Source: Celoporthe dispersa
Lineage: Eukaryota > Ascomycota > Sordariomycetes > Diaporthales > Cryphonectriaceae
Direction: 5' to 3'
DNA length: 64,000 nt
Assembly: GCA_016584495.1 (NCBI GenBank)
Contig: WAID01000007.1
Span: 1,908,001-1,972,000 of the forward strand
Shown in pieces: positions 11,055 through 22,046 of the stretch. A program made the position numbers and the translations under genes. The notes below the pieces were generated by a model, which made no database searches, was not told where the DNA came from, and saw only the letters and a list, made by a program, of their open reading frames with translations. Position 1 is the first letter of the stretch. Each line of letters starts with the position of its first letter.

Positions 11055-13788
11055 CTAGCCCTTGAGCTCCCTCTCACGGCACCTCGTACATAGCACCACC
11101 ATCTGACCATTGGGTGACTCTCGCGGGAAGATCTGCCCGTCATCGAAGCCTCCTTGACACGTGGCACACCGGAAACATTCATCATGCCACTCGCCCCCCA
11201 GCGCCCGGATATATTGTCCGATGACCGCCTTTCGACACATCTTGCACTTGGGTGCACGCCTCTCGGTTCGCTTGGTCTGACAATTGACGCACCAGGCGTA
11301 GCCGTCCTTCTCGATGTGTGTCATCCCTTGCTCGAATGGATCGCCACACTCGGCACAGAAGAAATGTCCATAGTGCCAGTGCTCGCCTAGCGCAACGATG
11401 TGTTCGCCCAGAATGGGTGTCGTGCAGTGTTTACAGCGAGGCGCAAAAAGTTCGTGCCAGTCGAGGTGACAGTAGAAGCGAAGCCTCTCATCGCCATCCT
11501 CGGCCATCGTCTCGCCCGGCTTCTCCTCGAGGACCTCGCCCGCAGCGCGCCGGTGGATACGCTCCAGCCGGGCTGCGCGGTGAGGATCGGGCTCAGGGCT
11601 GATCTCCAGCGCCTCGAGGGAAGTACCGCATGTGTAACAGCTAAAGCAGTGTGGGTGAAATCGCTCGTTCGTCCCGGCGAGGGCGATAAATCTACCCTCG
11701 ATCGGGTAGCCGCAGTCGTGACAGCGAGCCGTGGCTCGGTTGCCGGCTTGGCTAGCTGCAGCAGCAGGAGGCCAGCGAGGCCGCGGGGCAGCATGGCGAA
11801 CCTTTGGGGCGTCCTTCTGTGGGGTTGGCAGTGGTCGGCTTGAGGGTTTGTTGCTGGTGGAGTCATCTGGCGTGACGATGATGGGGACGCCAGGTCCGTC
11901 ATCTCCAGCGTCATCGTCACCAGGGAGTACAATGGAGGGAACCGATGGTCTGTCGTCGTTCACCACGATGCTAGGCATCGAAGGGGCAGATCTTCCCCCG
12001 GTCGGGGCGTCTACTTGGATAGATGGCGCGGCAGGACCGCGTGGCCTCGAGGCCGTCGGCGGCTCACGAGTCTCCGTAACAGCGATAGCAGGGATCGGCG
12101 GGGTCTCGGGGAGGCGGCGGTGGTCTTGTCGGACCTGGAAGGCCCTGGGCGGACCACCCTTTGCGGTGTCTGGCTTCTCATCAGTTGCCTCGTCCGGGGC
12201 CTTCCAGTTTTTGTCAAAGCTTACGATAGGTCGGCCTGCGCGATCGCTCACCGCGGTAGGCGTGGGAAGCTTGGGGCTCCGGTCCTTCAGCTTCATTGAG
12301 GTTGCCTGACGAATATCCTCCCCACGAATCTCCATCCCGTGCTTCTTGGGTACATCTTCACGGACGGGGCTCGGGCTGCGCGAGTTGGTCGTGTACTGCG
12401 GGTTGCGAGACTGCGAGGGCGGGTTGCGGTGTATTTCATACCTGTGCAGCTTAGGGGGCTGCGCAGTGGGGTCAGAGGAAGCCGGAGGCACAGGGCTTCC
12501 CTGGGCGAACGACACCCTGTTGAAGGGACTTCTCGGGTACATGCGAAGAGAGCTGGCTGAGGAGGTGGTGTTCTTCTCAGGCGAGGGGCTCCGCGCAGGA
12601 GAGGCACCCTCGGGCTCCTCCGAGATCTTGTCGCCCAAGACGAGCTTGCCCTTACTGCTGTCCCGCTTCACGCTGGGCCGCCGCCGGTGCGACGACGAGC
12701 TGCCGGTCAGGCCGTTATAGGGCTTGCCCGACTTGCTTGGCGAGACGCATCGGCCTTCTCCAGGAGGGCTCGGGGTTTTTCTGGCCCCAGCCGTCGCTGT
12801 AGTGTAGGACGAGTGGCGGCGGGAGGACCCACGACCATCGCTAGACGCAGAGCTCCCCGAGACAGACCGCGAGCCAGAGTCCCGAGCGAGACCAGAAGGC
12901 TCGATCTCATCGCCGTACAGGCCGGTACTAGCGGCCCTAGCATGCGCGTAGCTGTTCTTCCGGAGGTGTTGCCTGTATCTGTAAGGGGTACCAGGCTCAG
13001 GTGGCTTGATGCCATGCTGGTGCTGCCAGACCAGTTCCGACGCCTCGTCCAGGGCAGCCTCATAGAGACGGTCCTCCTCGGGGCTGGATGCGCGGTCCGA
13101 AGCATCCTTATCCTCCATGGCCTGTCTCAGCGACACGGCCTCCTCCTTCTCCATCCACCTCTGGCCTCTCTCCATGTAGGTCGCGCTGGGGACCACCTCA
13201 CCAGGGTTCAGGGACTTGGCCGGCTCATCTGGATAGTAGTCACGCCCGCGGCCGCTCGTAGCCGAGTATCTGGAGGCGACGCTGGGTGCAATGCTGGGCC
13301 TGGAGAAGTCACGGGTGGAGGCAGTCTTGGGGGGCGACTGGGAGTGGACTGAAGCGGCGGAGGAGGGTTCAGACAGAGGGGGAGGGGTTCCTATGGAAGA
13401 GCGAGTCGTCGAGGCGAAGGAGGGGCGACCAGCCATACCCAGTGAAGGGCGGCCGTCGATTGACTGACGAAAGGATCCCTGGCGGGACTCTGGGGAAGTA
13501 GAAATAGGTTGAGGCCTCGCACCACCGGGCCTGTTGACTCGATTGTTGCGAAGATCTCGGAGGTACGCAGCTGCAGAGACCAGATGACCAGGCGTTAGCT
13601 ATTGAGCCGCACTTGGGTAAAAAAAGCGACAGAGCGCAGCCTTATCAAGAGCAAAAGAGGAAGGGAGCTTGTCAAGGCCACGAACAGAACTGCTCATTGT
13701 TCATGTAGCTGCCCTGGGCAGGGGCCATCTTCCTCTCCGGAGACGAGGAAGACGGCACCGACTCCTTGGGCTTGCCACGGTCGAACAT
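11055..13788 (-). CDS. Paxillin-like protein with three LIM domains
   Basis: Probable adaptor at sites of polarised growth or cytokinesis, by analogy with yeast Pxl1; the function is inference. Exons: 13788-13686 and 13570-11055, about 872 residues. A junction NEQFS-AYLRDLRNNR joins the 34-residue first exon to the rest; the donor is GTTCGT, a weak match. Residues 1 to about 620 are disordered and rich in Ser, Pro and Arg. Three zinc-binding LIM domains fill the C-terminus. The first (CHDCGYPIEGRF) has about 50 residues between its last CxxC and the closing YCHLDW, longer than usual. The second starts CKHCTTPILGEH and the third CKMCRKAVIGQY. If the first intron is wrong, translation could start at 13436 (MAGRPSF). 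Confidence 0.87.
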
Positions 13789-13939
13789 GATTCCTCCAGA
13801 GATCCTGCACAATCAGGCCCAGTAGACCAAAAAGGTGGTGGCGATGCAGGAAGACGACAGCCTCGATGCAAAGATGCAAAGAGATGGAAATGTCGGAAGA
13901 GGATGGGACCTGGAACGGCCGGGCGAGGAAAACGGGGGA

Positions 13940-13955
13940 CCCGTTTATAAAATTG
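13940..13955 (-). promoter_or_regulatory. Possible TATA element of the LIM gene
   Basis: A TTTTATAAAC stretch on the minus strand lies about 155-165 bases upstream of the LIM-gene start, in G/C-rich surroundings. Position and composition fit a core promoter element; there is no other evidence. Confidence 0.3.
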
Positions 13956-14274
13956 CTGGCTGGTCCGAGCTGCTGCTGGTGCTGGCCCCGTCCCGCTTGT
14001 ACCCTGTGGTACGGCGTACAGTAAATGAGGCTGGCGAGGCTGCCCTGCACTGTGGTGTACGAAGCAGGCGGTTCGCTGGGGTGACGAGAAAAAGTGGGGA
14101 TGGGTTGGGCTTGGGATCTGTCGATAATCGGATCTTTGTGAAGAAGCGCAGCAGGCAGCGGAGATTATCTCAGGATGCTGTACCAAAGTCTAAGTTGATG
14201 ATCCTCTGAGGAAGATTCAGGATCGTGGTCTGGTAGAGAGGAGCAGGGCAGGACGGCGATGTGTCAAGGTAAAA

Positions 14275-14316
14275 AGGAGGAGGAGGAGGAAGAGGAGGTG
14301 GTGGTGGTGGTGGTTA
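14275..14316. repeat. GGA/GGT trinucleotide microsatellite
   Basis: Consecutive GGA units pass directly into consecutive GGT units. It lies about 500 bases upstream of the LIM-gene ATG, in non-coding DNA. Confidence 0.8.
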
Positions 14317-15587
14317 TTAGGAGGTAGGTTAATTAATATTGCAGAGCGAGCGCCTTAGTTGAGGGGTGCTATGAATTTGTTTATTTACTGCCCAATTCAC
14401 GACACCAAGGGAGAAGAAGAGTCATCCCAGCGGCTACCACACCAGCTGCTGCCACGCACGCCGCGGCTGCTGCTACTTGTAGGAGGGCAGGCTGGCAAGG
14501 TTGGCAGGTTGACAGGGTTGCTAGGCAAGGGGGCTAGGTTACCGGCTGCAGAGGCCCCTCTGAACTTGTCTGACAGAAACCCCAGCCCCCTCCCCTCCAC
14601 CCCCAAAACCTTCCATGCAGGTCAGTGGTGTTCTTCCACGTCTCCGCCGTGCAGCTGGGTGCGTGCGTGTGTTTACCTGGCCAGTGGGTGGGTACCTGGC
14701 GCTTGACGCTGGTTGCTACAGCGCCCTCCCGGTCGCCTGTTCACGCTAGACCCCTGGCCGGTGTGGCACTGAGACTTGTCTTACAGGCGCTGTCTGGCGG
14801 AAGGCCTGAGTACAAGATACATCAGCCCCAGTACCTTGCCGTGTATGCAAGCTGTACGTAAACCTGAGAACCTGAAGAGAAAAAAAAGATGTTGTGTGCA
14901 TGCATCCCATGCATGCCACGCCAGACCTCGATGCCTCTTTTCTGGCGAGGCAGGCGACACGTCCTACTGACTGTGCTCTTCTCCTGGTTTCCATACATAT
15001 CCAGTGGAGCACAACCCCGTCAGCATGGTTGGTCTGCGATCACAGTGCCCAACGAGAAGTGCTATTTTCTATCGGGCAGAGAAAGAAGAGAAGAGGAGAC
15101 AAGAGAAGAAGAGAGACCGCCTGTTGCGCATGTGGACCTGGCCTCTTTGAGGGGGGGGGGGGAGATGAGGACAACGCCAACGCATCCAGATCAGGTCATC
15201 ATGCTCCGGAGCTCGACGAGCCCAAGCGTCCTGCACAGCGCTGCACACCGGTACTTGGTGCTTTCACGGGCTCCACCCTCGAAACCATTGTGCACTCAGT
15301 TATGCTACGCCCAGCTGAGCTCTGCACGGACGTCCTTCCTCCCCTCCTCCCCTTGCCAGGCCACTCAAAGGGAAATGCGAACATCTCCCTCCCCCAGGGT
15401 GCAACAATCAGTCAGGATCAGGGGGGGAGAACCTATTCTCAGGACCACAGTCTGCTCGATCAGTGGTGGATATTTGCGGGAACAGGTAGATTGCAAGTCT
15501 GCCATGCCAACATGATTTTCAGCATGTATACGGTATGAGTTCCGAAACCGAGGCTCGTGTTTCTGTCTCAGCACGGTCGACCCGTTG

Positions 15588-15611
15588 TCTTCTCTCTCTC
15601 TCTCTCTCTTG
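15588..15611. repeat. TC dinucleotide repeat
   Basis: A pure run of TC units in the intergenic region between the LIM gene and the MFS transporter. Pyrimidine tracts are common in fungal promoters, but no specific role can be assigned. Confidence 0.75.
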
Positions 15612-16535
15612 TCTGGGCTCGGTCTTGACGGCCGGACTCAGCGATCACAGTAGGAATTGCTGAGTGGACTTCTCCAGCGGTCAAGCACGCACCACAACAA
15701 CAACACACACACTCACGTTCGAATCTGACCGCCGGCCTCCCAAAAACAGCCTCTTGTCTCGTCCTACAGCCTCTTCCCCTTTTTCTTGAGGTGGGTTGAT
15801 GGGCTAACACGTCATAAGTCACCTGCGTTTCAACTCATTGGTAGATAGACGGTACTATTTCTCCCCCAGCCTCGGTCTTCTTAAGGTGACTAGGAAGTAC
15901 CGTACACAATAAGTACGTACAGTGAAAAAGGTCCAGGCCAAGCATATACCGGGAGTATTATACATACTGTAGCAGCGCATGCAGCCTACCTACTATGTAC
16001 ATGCGCAGATACGGTGGCCCCCAATCCCCGCGCGGCTCGGAGGCCAGGAACCAGCAACATGTGATCGTATCCACGACGAACAATTCCAAACAGCCATGCT
16101 GGATTCCCCGTAAACCTTGTTGCCATCCACAGCGACGAGTGACTCCAGGGTCCAAGAGAAAGACAGAAAGAAAAAGGCAAAAAAGTTCCAAGTAGAAATA
16201 TCTTAGAGGCCGAGAGGCGAGATCCCGGCATCGGCCCCCGGTATGAAGACCGCCCTAGGTATAGTACGCCCTTCGAGACCGGCAATCTCATTAATCACTA
16301 CTCAGCCGGTAAGGGCCGGCTTATTCCCCCTCGGATGCGATCCTCGGGCTCAAAAAGAGAAAAAAAAGAAATTCTTCAAACTCCTGTGACGACGCTGTGT
16401 TGACACTGGGGATGGGTTATGGAACCGTTTCTGGGCTCTCTGTGACTCATCTGAGTCGTCCATTTTGACGTATTAAAGAAGTTCCCAAACCATCGTGCAA
16501 TCTACACAACCAGGCGTCATCAGACGGTGGCAATT

Positions 16536-18736
16536 ATGTCAGCGCCGGCTGTTCCTTCCACTTCTCCAAGCGCAGCCGAAGAAGGTGAAAACATCGAGAG
16601 GGGGATCACCTACGATCGAGCCGTAGACATGGACAACCAAAGCAACAAGGACGAAGGCCCCTGGACTCGGACCTGAGTGACCAGGAGCAGCCAAAAGAAT
16701 TCCAAGAAGGCGGATATGGCTGGTATGTGAACAGATTCTATACCATGCTGTGACATTTATCGCAGGGTCTATTTTTTGTTAACAGCATTTACAAAGGGTC
16801 GTCGTCCTCACTGTGTTCCTCATAAATATGCACACCTGGGGTCTCAATTCTGTAGGTTGATCCGCCAGAAATACGGTGCCACAAACATGCAGATGGCCCA
16901 AGGCTGACAGATCATAGGCATATGTACGTTTTGTCGACAAACAATCCACCCTGCATTCCTCGGAGACACCTGCGACATGTGATTGCGAATAAAGAATATC
17001 TCGAGTGATGCTGCCCGGACTCGCCTTCTCATGCACATCATCTGACGCATCCTCTTCTCATCTAGGCCGTATTTCTCGCATACTATCTCCGTTCTGGTGT
17101 CTTTCCTGGATCAACTGCGATCGACTTCGCTTTTGTCGGTGGTCTCTCAATATCGATAGGTATGTCTCACACGGCTTTGGTACCCATCCCATCTTCCTCA
17201 GACACACGCATATGACCGGCTACGAGGCTGATCACATTAGCCTCACAGCCCTGCTCTTTGCACCTCTGGCAACCATTGTTATTAGAAGATTTGGCACCCG
17301 AGTATGCCTCCAGGTTGGCGTGGTGCTCGAGACGTAAGTCTACACTCACAAATACTGAGACTGGTGCCGGCTGGTTTACTAAGACCTCTGTGTGTGCGCG
17401 CGCGTGTGTATCTCTCTAGTGCCGCCTTTATCGGTGCCTCGTTCACATCGCAGATCTGGCACCTCATCCTGAGCCAAGGCATCTGTTTCGGCGCAGGCAT
17501 GGGCTTCCTCTTCACCGGCTCCGTCGGCCTCATCCCGCAGTGGTTCACGCGCAAGCGCTCTCTCGCTAACGCTATGGGCACAGCCGGGTCGGGCTTTGGC
17601 GGGCTGACTTATTCCCTCGCCGCCAACGCCCTGCTCACCAACCTGGGGCTTGCCTGGGCCTTTCGCGTCCTTGCCGTCGTCGCGTTTGTGGTCAATGCCG
17701 TCTGCAGCTTCCTCGCCCGGGACAGGAACAAGGAGGTGGGCGCGATACACCAAGCTTTCCACAAGGAGCTGTTCAGGAAGGTCGAGCTGTACCTGTTTCT
17801 GGCCTGGGCTTTCTTCTCCATCCTGGGTTACATCATTGTTGTGTTCTCGCTTGCAGACTATGCGAGTGCTGTTGGCTATACGGCGACACAGGGGTCTATC
17901 TTGGCCGCCATGTTTAACCGTACGTTTCGGGCTCTCTTGACTCTCTACCCCCTTCTATCTAGCCGTCGTCGACGACACTAACATCCAGCCACAGTATCAC
18001 AAGGAGTAGGGAGACCAGTGATTGGCTACTACAGCGACAAGATTGGCAGGATCAATGTCGCCGCACTGGGCACCCTGCTCGCGAGCCTGGCAGCGTTCTT
18101 CCTCTGGATCTTTGCTAGCGAGCACTATGCCGGAGCTATCGTCTACAGTCTCTTTGGTGCCTTTGCGGGCTGCGTCTGGCCTTGTGTGGCTCCTGTTGCT
18201 GCCGAGATCATCGGGTTACAGTTGTTGCCTTCTGGTAAGCTTCGCTAGGCCATCACCATCACTGTCTTTTGGTCTTATATCAATCACTAACCTCCGTTTT
18301 TTCTTTCTTTGTTTCCCTCCCTAAAGCAATGTCCATCACCTGGCTGGTTCTCGTCCTGCCAGCTACCTTTGCAGAAGTCATTGGCCTCAGCCTGGTACAA
18401 CCCGGGAAGAACGGCTACCTACACGTCCAGGTCTACACCGGCTTCATGTTCCTTGCAGCATTTACTTTCCGTAAGCCTCACTTTGTTACAGCCTCTTTCC
18501 TCGTCGTAAGAGCAAATGCTAACATATCATGTTTACTAGTCTGGCTATTGAGGATTCTGAAGATGCACACCTGGGAAATAGAGGCAAGGGTAGCCGAGGC
18601 GAGAAGACAGGACGCCCGCAACACCACCGAGCCTGCGGCTGCTGCTGCGACGGGAGCTCAGGAAAAGTCAGTGCAAGGCCCAAGGCTGTCGCTGGCATAC
18701 GCATTCAGGGCCTGCTTCACCGTGACCAAGGTGTAA
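16536..18736 (+). CDS. MFS transporter, monocarboxylate-permease-like (frame break in exon 1)
   Basis: Plasma-membrane major-facilitator protein of the fungal MCT/MCH group. Exons: 16536-16722, 16797-16851, 17066-17159, 17249-17333, 17420-17919, 17995-18234, 18327-18470 and 18540-18736. Hallmarks are the acidic N-terminus ending EGGYGW, TM1 (VVVLTVFLINMHTWG), TM2-3 (FLAYYLRSGVFPGST), the loop FGTRVCLQVG, and the A-like motif region GVGRPVIGYYSDKIGRIN. The N-terminal frame meets a stop at 16674. The conserved EGGYGW segment lies in another frame, and one missing C at 16658-16661 would account for this. The exon 2-3 join (LNS to AVFLAYYL) appears two residues short across a 214 bp intron. The gene could be a young pseudogene, but an assembly indel is likelier. 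The substrate is unknown. Confidence 0.82.
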
Positions 18737-18779
18737 ACCGCGACATCTCATGCATGCCCACGTCGCTGGACTAGTCTTG

Positions 18780-18797
18780 TGATATATATATATAATC
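18780..18797. repeat. Short TA repeat in 3' flank
   Basis: A TA dinucleotide run between the convergent MFS transporter and succinyl-CoA ligase-like genes, which are only 146 bp apart. It may contribute to polyadenylation signals for either strand. Confidence 0.5.
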
Positions 18798-18882
18798 TTT
18801 TCTAGGGCCCTGTACAAATTCAACACACCAGGCCCACAAGCTATGCGTGTAGACAGAGCAAACCTAGAGACCCTCAAAAACC

Positions 18883-21396
18883 CTATCTGACCGGCGCCTC
18901 AGGCCTCGTCACCTCCTCTGGGCCCAGGTCATCCGTCTCCTGGTGCAGAGTCATCTCCCGTTCCACCTCCTCCTGACTCTGTGTATCCGCTCCAACCTTC
19001 TCATCCATAGCCGCAATCGTCTCCTCACCTCCTTCTACCTCCAGCGCAGCAGCCTGGATCACCTCCTTCAATCTCACCACCTCTCCCTCGCCTGCGAGCT
19101 CGATCGCCTTAGCCGCGGCCTCCTCAAAGTCGTCAAACGCATACAGCGGCAGGCCGCTCTCAGCAATAATCCTCTGCCCTTCCTTCTCGTTTGTGCCCCT
19201 GATGCGCACCACGACGGGGACCTTGATATCCGTCTCCTTGAAGGCCAGTATGATCCCCTCCGCAATCATATCGCCTAGCGTCAGCCCGCCAAAGATGTTG
19301 ACAAAGATGACCTTCACCCTATCATCACGAAGAATCACCTCAAAGGACCGCCTGACCGTCTCAGCGGTAGCCTTGCCGCCCGTGTCGAGAAAATTCGCCG
19401 CACGCCCACCCGCGTCGTATAGCGCATCGACGGTGTTCATCGCCAGCCCTGCGCCGTTGACCAGCGTGCCGATGTTGTGCTGCGGCATGTCGGGGGCCAG
19501 CCTGTGGTAGACGATACCGTGCCGTGCTGCCTCCGCCGTGCCCGGGGTGTGCATGTCTCGCGACTCGTACTTTTCGTGAACCTCGGCAAGCCGCCCCCCG
19601 CTGTGGTAGGCTGCGTCGTCTAGGTCGATGCGCAGGTCGTGCAGGAGAAAAGGGTGGTTTCCCGTCGGAACCCAGCCCAGCTCCATGCTGACTATCTTAG
19701 CCTCCTTGGCCTTGAAGATGGTGGCCATGTCGCGAAGCACGGAGGACAGGGCGCGGTGGTGTACTAGTTGGTCCTTAGCGTTGACCAGCTGGAGCTGCTC
19801 GGCGAGCGTGTCTATGACTCTTCTCCACTCTCTTAACTCCAGATCTAGGATGTTTGTGATGCCGTCGGGGAGAAGGATCTTGTGGAACACCCGGGGGTTT
19901 TGGTAGTTCTTCTCCTTGTTGAGCACGGCAGACATGATGCATTGTGACCTGGACGCGCGGTCTATACCGAGGGCGAGGTAGCGGACGGGGAACTTGTCGT
20001 GCTGGAGCTCGCTGCCGAGCTTCTCTTCCCTGAGGAGGCTCAGGCTCTCTGTGCAGCCGAGGTGGAGGCTGCGGCGTTGGCCCTGTTGGGGTCGTGGATT
20101 TGTAGCACTAGGCCATGGCACTGCCGTCGTAGGTTGTGTTGTGCGCAGCAGAGAGAGAGAAGTGCGAGTGAATGTCGACATCCCTCGCGTCTGTTGCTGC
20201 TGCGGGAAAGGCGTCCCTGGCGCCGACGTCCCAGTGGTCACATCACCCAAGGGAGGGGATGGAGAGGAGGAATCCGCCTGGGCGCCGACAGCCACCGCCT
20301 GTTCTGCAGAAAACGCCCGTGCCTTCTCGGCCAGCATCTCCTTGAGCGCAGTCCCGATCTTGGCAGGATGGTTCACAAGCCTCACGCCCACAGCCTTTAG
20401 CGCATCCACCTTCTGCTTGACGTCCGGCTCCCCAGGAACCCAGAAGGCGCCCGCGTGGCCCGTCACCCTGTACTTGGGCGCCCGTCTACCCGCGACGAGG
20501 GCCACAATGGGTTTCCTCTCTGCCTCCGCCGTGCGGCTATTATAGTCCCTGATCCACTGCGCAGCCAACACCTCACCATCCCCACCGGTCTCACCAATGA
20601 GCGCGATGGCCTCCGTGTGAGGGTCCATCTCCAGCACCTGCAGTGCCTCGACCAGGTCCGTCCCAGGCAGCACATCTCCACCCACGCCAATACACAGACT
20701 CTGTCCCAGCCCTGCCCTCGTCGTCGACGCGACAGCCTCGTAGCTAAGCGTGCCGCTCTTGGCGGCGATGCCCACGCGCCCTGCGCTGAAGCACGGCAGC
20801 GGCTGGAACCCGATGCGGCACCGCTCGCCATCGGCAGCAGAGATGATGCCGGGGGAGTTGGGCCCCACGAGACGGCTCCTGGTCTGCGTTCTCAGCATGC
20901 TGTGGATGCGCAGCATGTCGTGCAGCGGGATGTGCTCTGCCACGGCCACGATGAGCGGGACCTCGGCCTCTATGGCCTCCTCGATCGCTGCTGGGGCTAG
21001 CGGAGCGGGTACGTAGATGCCTGTCGCGTCGGGCCGGAGCTCGTCCACCGCGCGGCGCACCGTGGGGACCACAGGGAGGCCTAGGTGTTGGCCCTCGCGG
21101 TCGGGGGTCACGCCGCCTACGATGTTGGTGCCCCATGCTATCGACTCTTGGGCGTTGGCGGTGGCTTGGCGGCCCGTGAAGCCCTGGAAGATGACGCGGG
21201 TGGATGAGCCGATGCGCAGGTTGGCGAGGGTGGACTGGTAGCTCCGGCGGTTGGGCGAGGTGGCGAAGGTGTGGGATTGTGATCTCCAGCCATGTCGAAG
21301 ACTTGTGGATCTCATTGTTGTCCGTAGAGGAAGCCTCATGGCGGACTGCATCTTGACATTGCGGTTGGTGGGTGAGTTCAAGGGTGTGAATGTCAC
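18883..21396 (-). CDS. Fused succinyl-CoA ligase alpha-beta protein with degenerate beta half
   Basis: One uninterrupted frame of 837 residues. Residues about 60-370 are a full succinyl-CoA ligase alpha subunit: CoA-binding fold (VIFQGFTGRQ, GGVTP, YVPAPLAP), GPNSPG at about 177-182 (the usual Cys replaced by Ser), GETGGDGE, and the phosphorylated-histidine motif TGHAGAF near 314. From residue 406 comes a second presequence-like stretch (MSTFTRTSLSLLR). Next is RSLHLG..SLLREEKLG, resembling the start of a beta subunit. It then jumps to the middle of beta (FPVRYLALGIDRAS). About 100 residues of the ATP-grasp nucleotide-binding part are absent, and the Mg-binding ExNP motif reads MELGW. The distal beta domain is intact: NGAGLAMN, NIFGG, VRIRGTNE. 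The N-terminus looks mitochondrial; M16 is an alternative start. It is probably a matrix protein that is not a complete ligase by itself. Confidence 0.88.
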   Translation of the reverse strand: MTFTPLNSPTNRNVKMQSAMRLPLRTTMRSTSLRHGWRSQSHTFATSPNRRSYQSTLANLRIGSSTRVIFQGFTGRQATANAQESIAWGTNIVGGVTPDREGQHLGLPVVPTVRRAVDELRPDATGIYVPAPLAPAAIEEAIEAEVPLIVAVAEHIPLHDMLRIHSMLRTQTRSRLVGPNSPGIISAADGERCRIGFQPLPCFSAGRVGIAAKSGTLSYEAVASTTRAGLGQSLCIGVGGDVLPGTDLVEALQVLEMDPHTEAIALIGETGGDGEVLAAQWIRDYNSRTAEAERKPIVALVAGRRAPKYRVTGHAGAFWVPGEPDVKQKVDALKAVGVRLVNHPAKIGTALKEMLAEKARAFSAEQAVAVGAQADSSSPSPPLGDVTTGTSAPGTPFPQQQQTRGMSTFTRTSLSLLRTTQPTTAVPWPSATNPRPQQGQRRSLHLGCTESLSLLREEKLGSELQHDKFPVRYLALGIDRASRSQCIMSAVLNKEKNYQNPRVFHKILLPDGITNILDLELREWRRVIDTLAEQLQLVNAKDQLVHHRALSSVLRDMATIFKAKEAKIVSMELGWVPTGNHPFLLHDLRIDLDDAAYHSGGRLAEVHEKYESRDMHTPGTAEAARHGIVYHRLAPDMPQHNIGTLVNGAGLAMNTVDALYDAGGRAANFLDTGGKATAETVRRSFEVILRDDRVKVIFVNIFGGLTLGDMIAEGIILAFKETDIKVPVVVRIRGTNEKEGQRIIAESGLPLYAFDDFEEAAAKAIELAGEGEVVRLKEVIQAAALEVEGGEETIAAMDEKVGADTQSQEEVEREMTLHQETDDLGPEEVTRPEAPVR

Positions 21397-22046
21397 CTCA
21401 GTTTTGAGTGGAGACTTGTTCTCAACTGAATCTATACGGTAGATGAAGAAGCAGTCGGTTGGCGGTCAAGGTAATAATAATTGTTGCTGGCTGGAGGAAT
21501 TGTCGAGAGAAAGAATGGCGAGGATGAACGCAGAGATATTTGGAGGCGTCGGGCTGCTCACGAAATGTAAAATGGAAAAGCCGGCCAGCGTCCTAGTTGC
21601 AACTAATGTGTCGTAGCATTCTCCATTTTTGGTACGAGAACTTGGACATTTGTATGCAAATTCTCAGAGTGGAACATATAGCCGACTTGCCAGAAACGAT
21701 ACGTACCGTTCTCGTCAACCGAAAATAGTAAAGAAGCCATATAAATATAGCAGCTTGGATTGAAAACAGGCACAAGGCTCTTGCAAGACTCGCAGGGTGA
21801 CGTTTGTAAGTTCTGGATACCAGGAAATCACGGGTAGAATGTAAATTCTGGATGGGAAAATCCTGACATTGGATACGAGACCTCCAGGTGGTAGCTTGAT
21901 ACACTGATATTAATTAAAGTAGACTGGCGCTGTCCCTTGATCCCCGTACTACGCTTTACATTCTCATCCGACATTGGCTGCCTGTCCTCCAGACCGCCCA
22001 TTCCTGCACACCATATCACGATTCTGAATTGTCCGAGGACGACGCT
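21397..22046. other. Intergenic region upstream of the ligase-like fusion
   Basis: 650 bp of A/T-richer DNA containing the minus-strand promoter of the fusion gene and the 3' flank of the next gene. No coding region or RNA gene is recognised. Confidence 0.5.

Larger units (their letters stand above)
13789..16535. other. Long divergent intergenic region
   Basis: About 2.7 kb separating the divergent LIM and MFS transporter genes, so both promoters lie here. It contains several simple-sequence tracts: a GGA/GGT run at 14276-14315, an 11-base G-run near 15155, and a TC run at 15590-15610. The many short reading frames show no domain, no conserved junction and no shared frame, so I call no gene. 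Confidence 0.5.

Noticed and set aside
12687..13352. 221-codon plus-strand frame over the LIM gene
   Set aside because: Antisense shadow of a G/C-rich coding exon; no domain or splice-supported extension.
15000..15540. Two overlapping plus-strand frames of about 210 codons in the LIM-MFS intergenic region
   Set aside because: Two frames open over the same low-complexity DNA, no conserved motifs and no start context; most likely chance.
20455..21000. Plus-strand frame of 181 codons over the ligase-like gene
   Set aside because: Antisense shadow of the alpha-subunit coding region.
18883..21396. Two separate ligase genes in tandem
   Set aside because: The frame is continuous with no stop between the alpha and beta parts and no splice signals are needed; kept as one fused gene.
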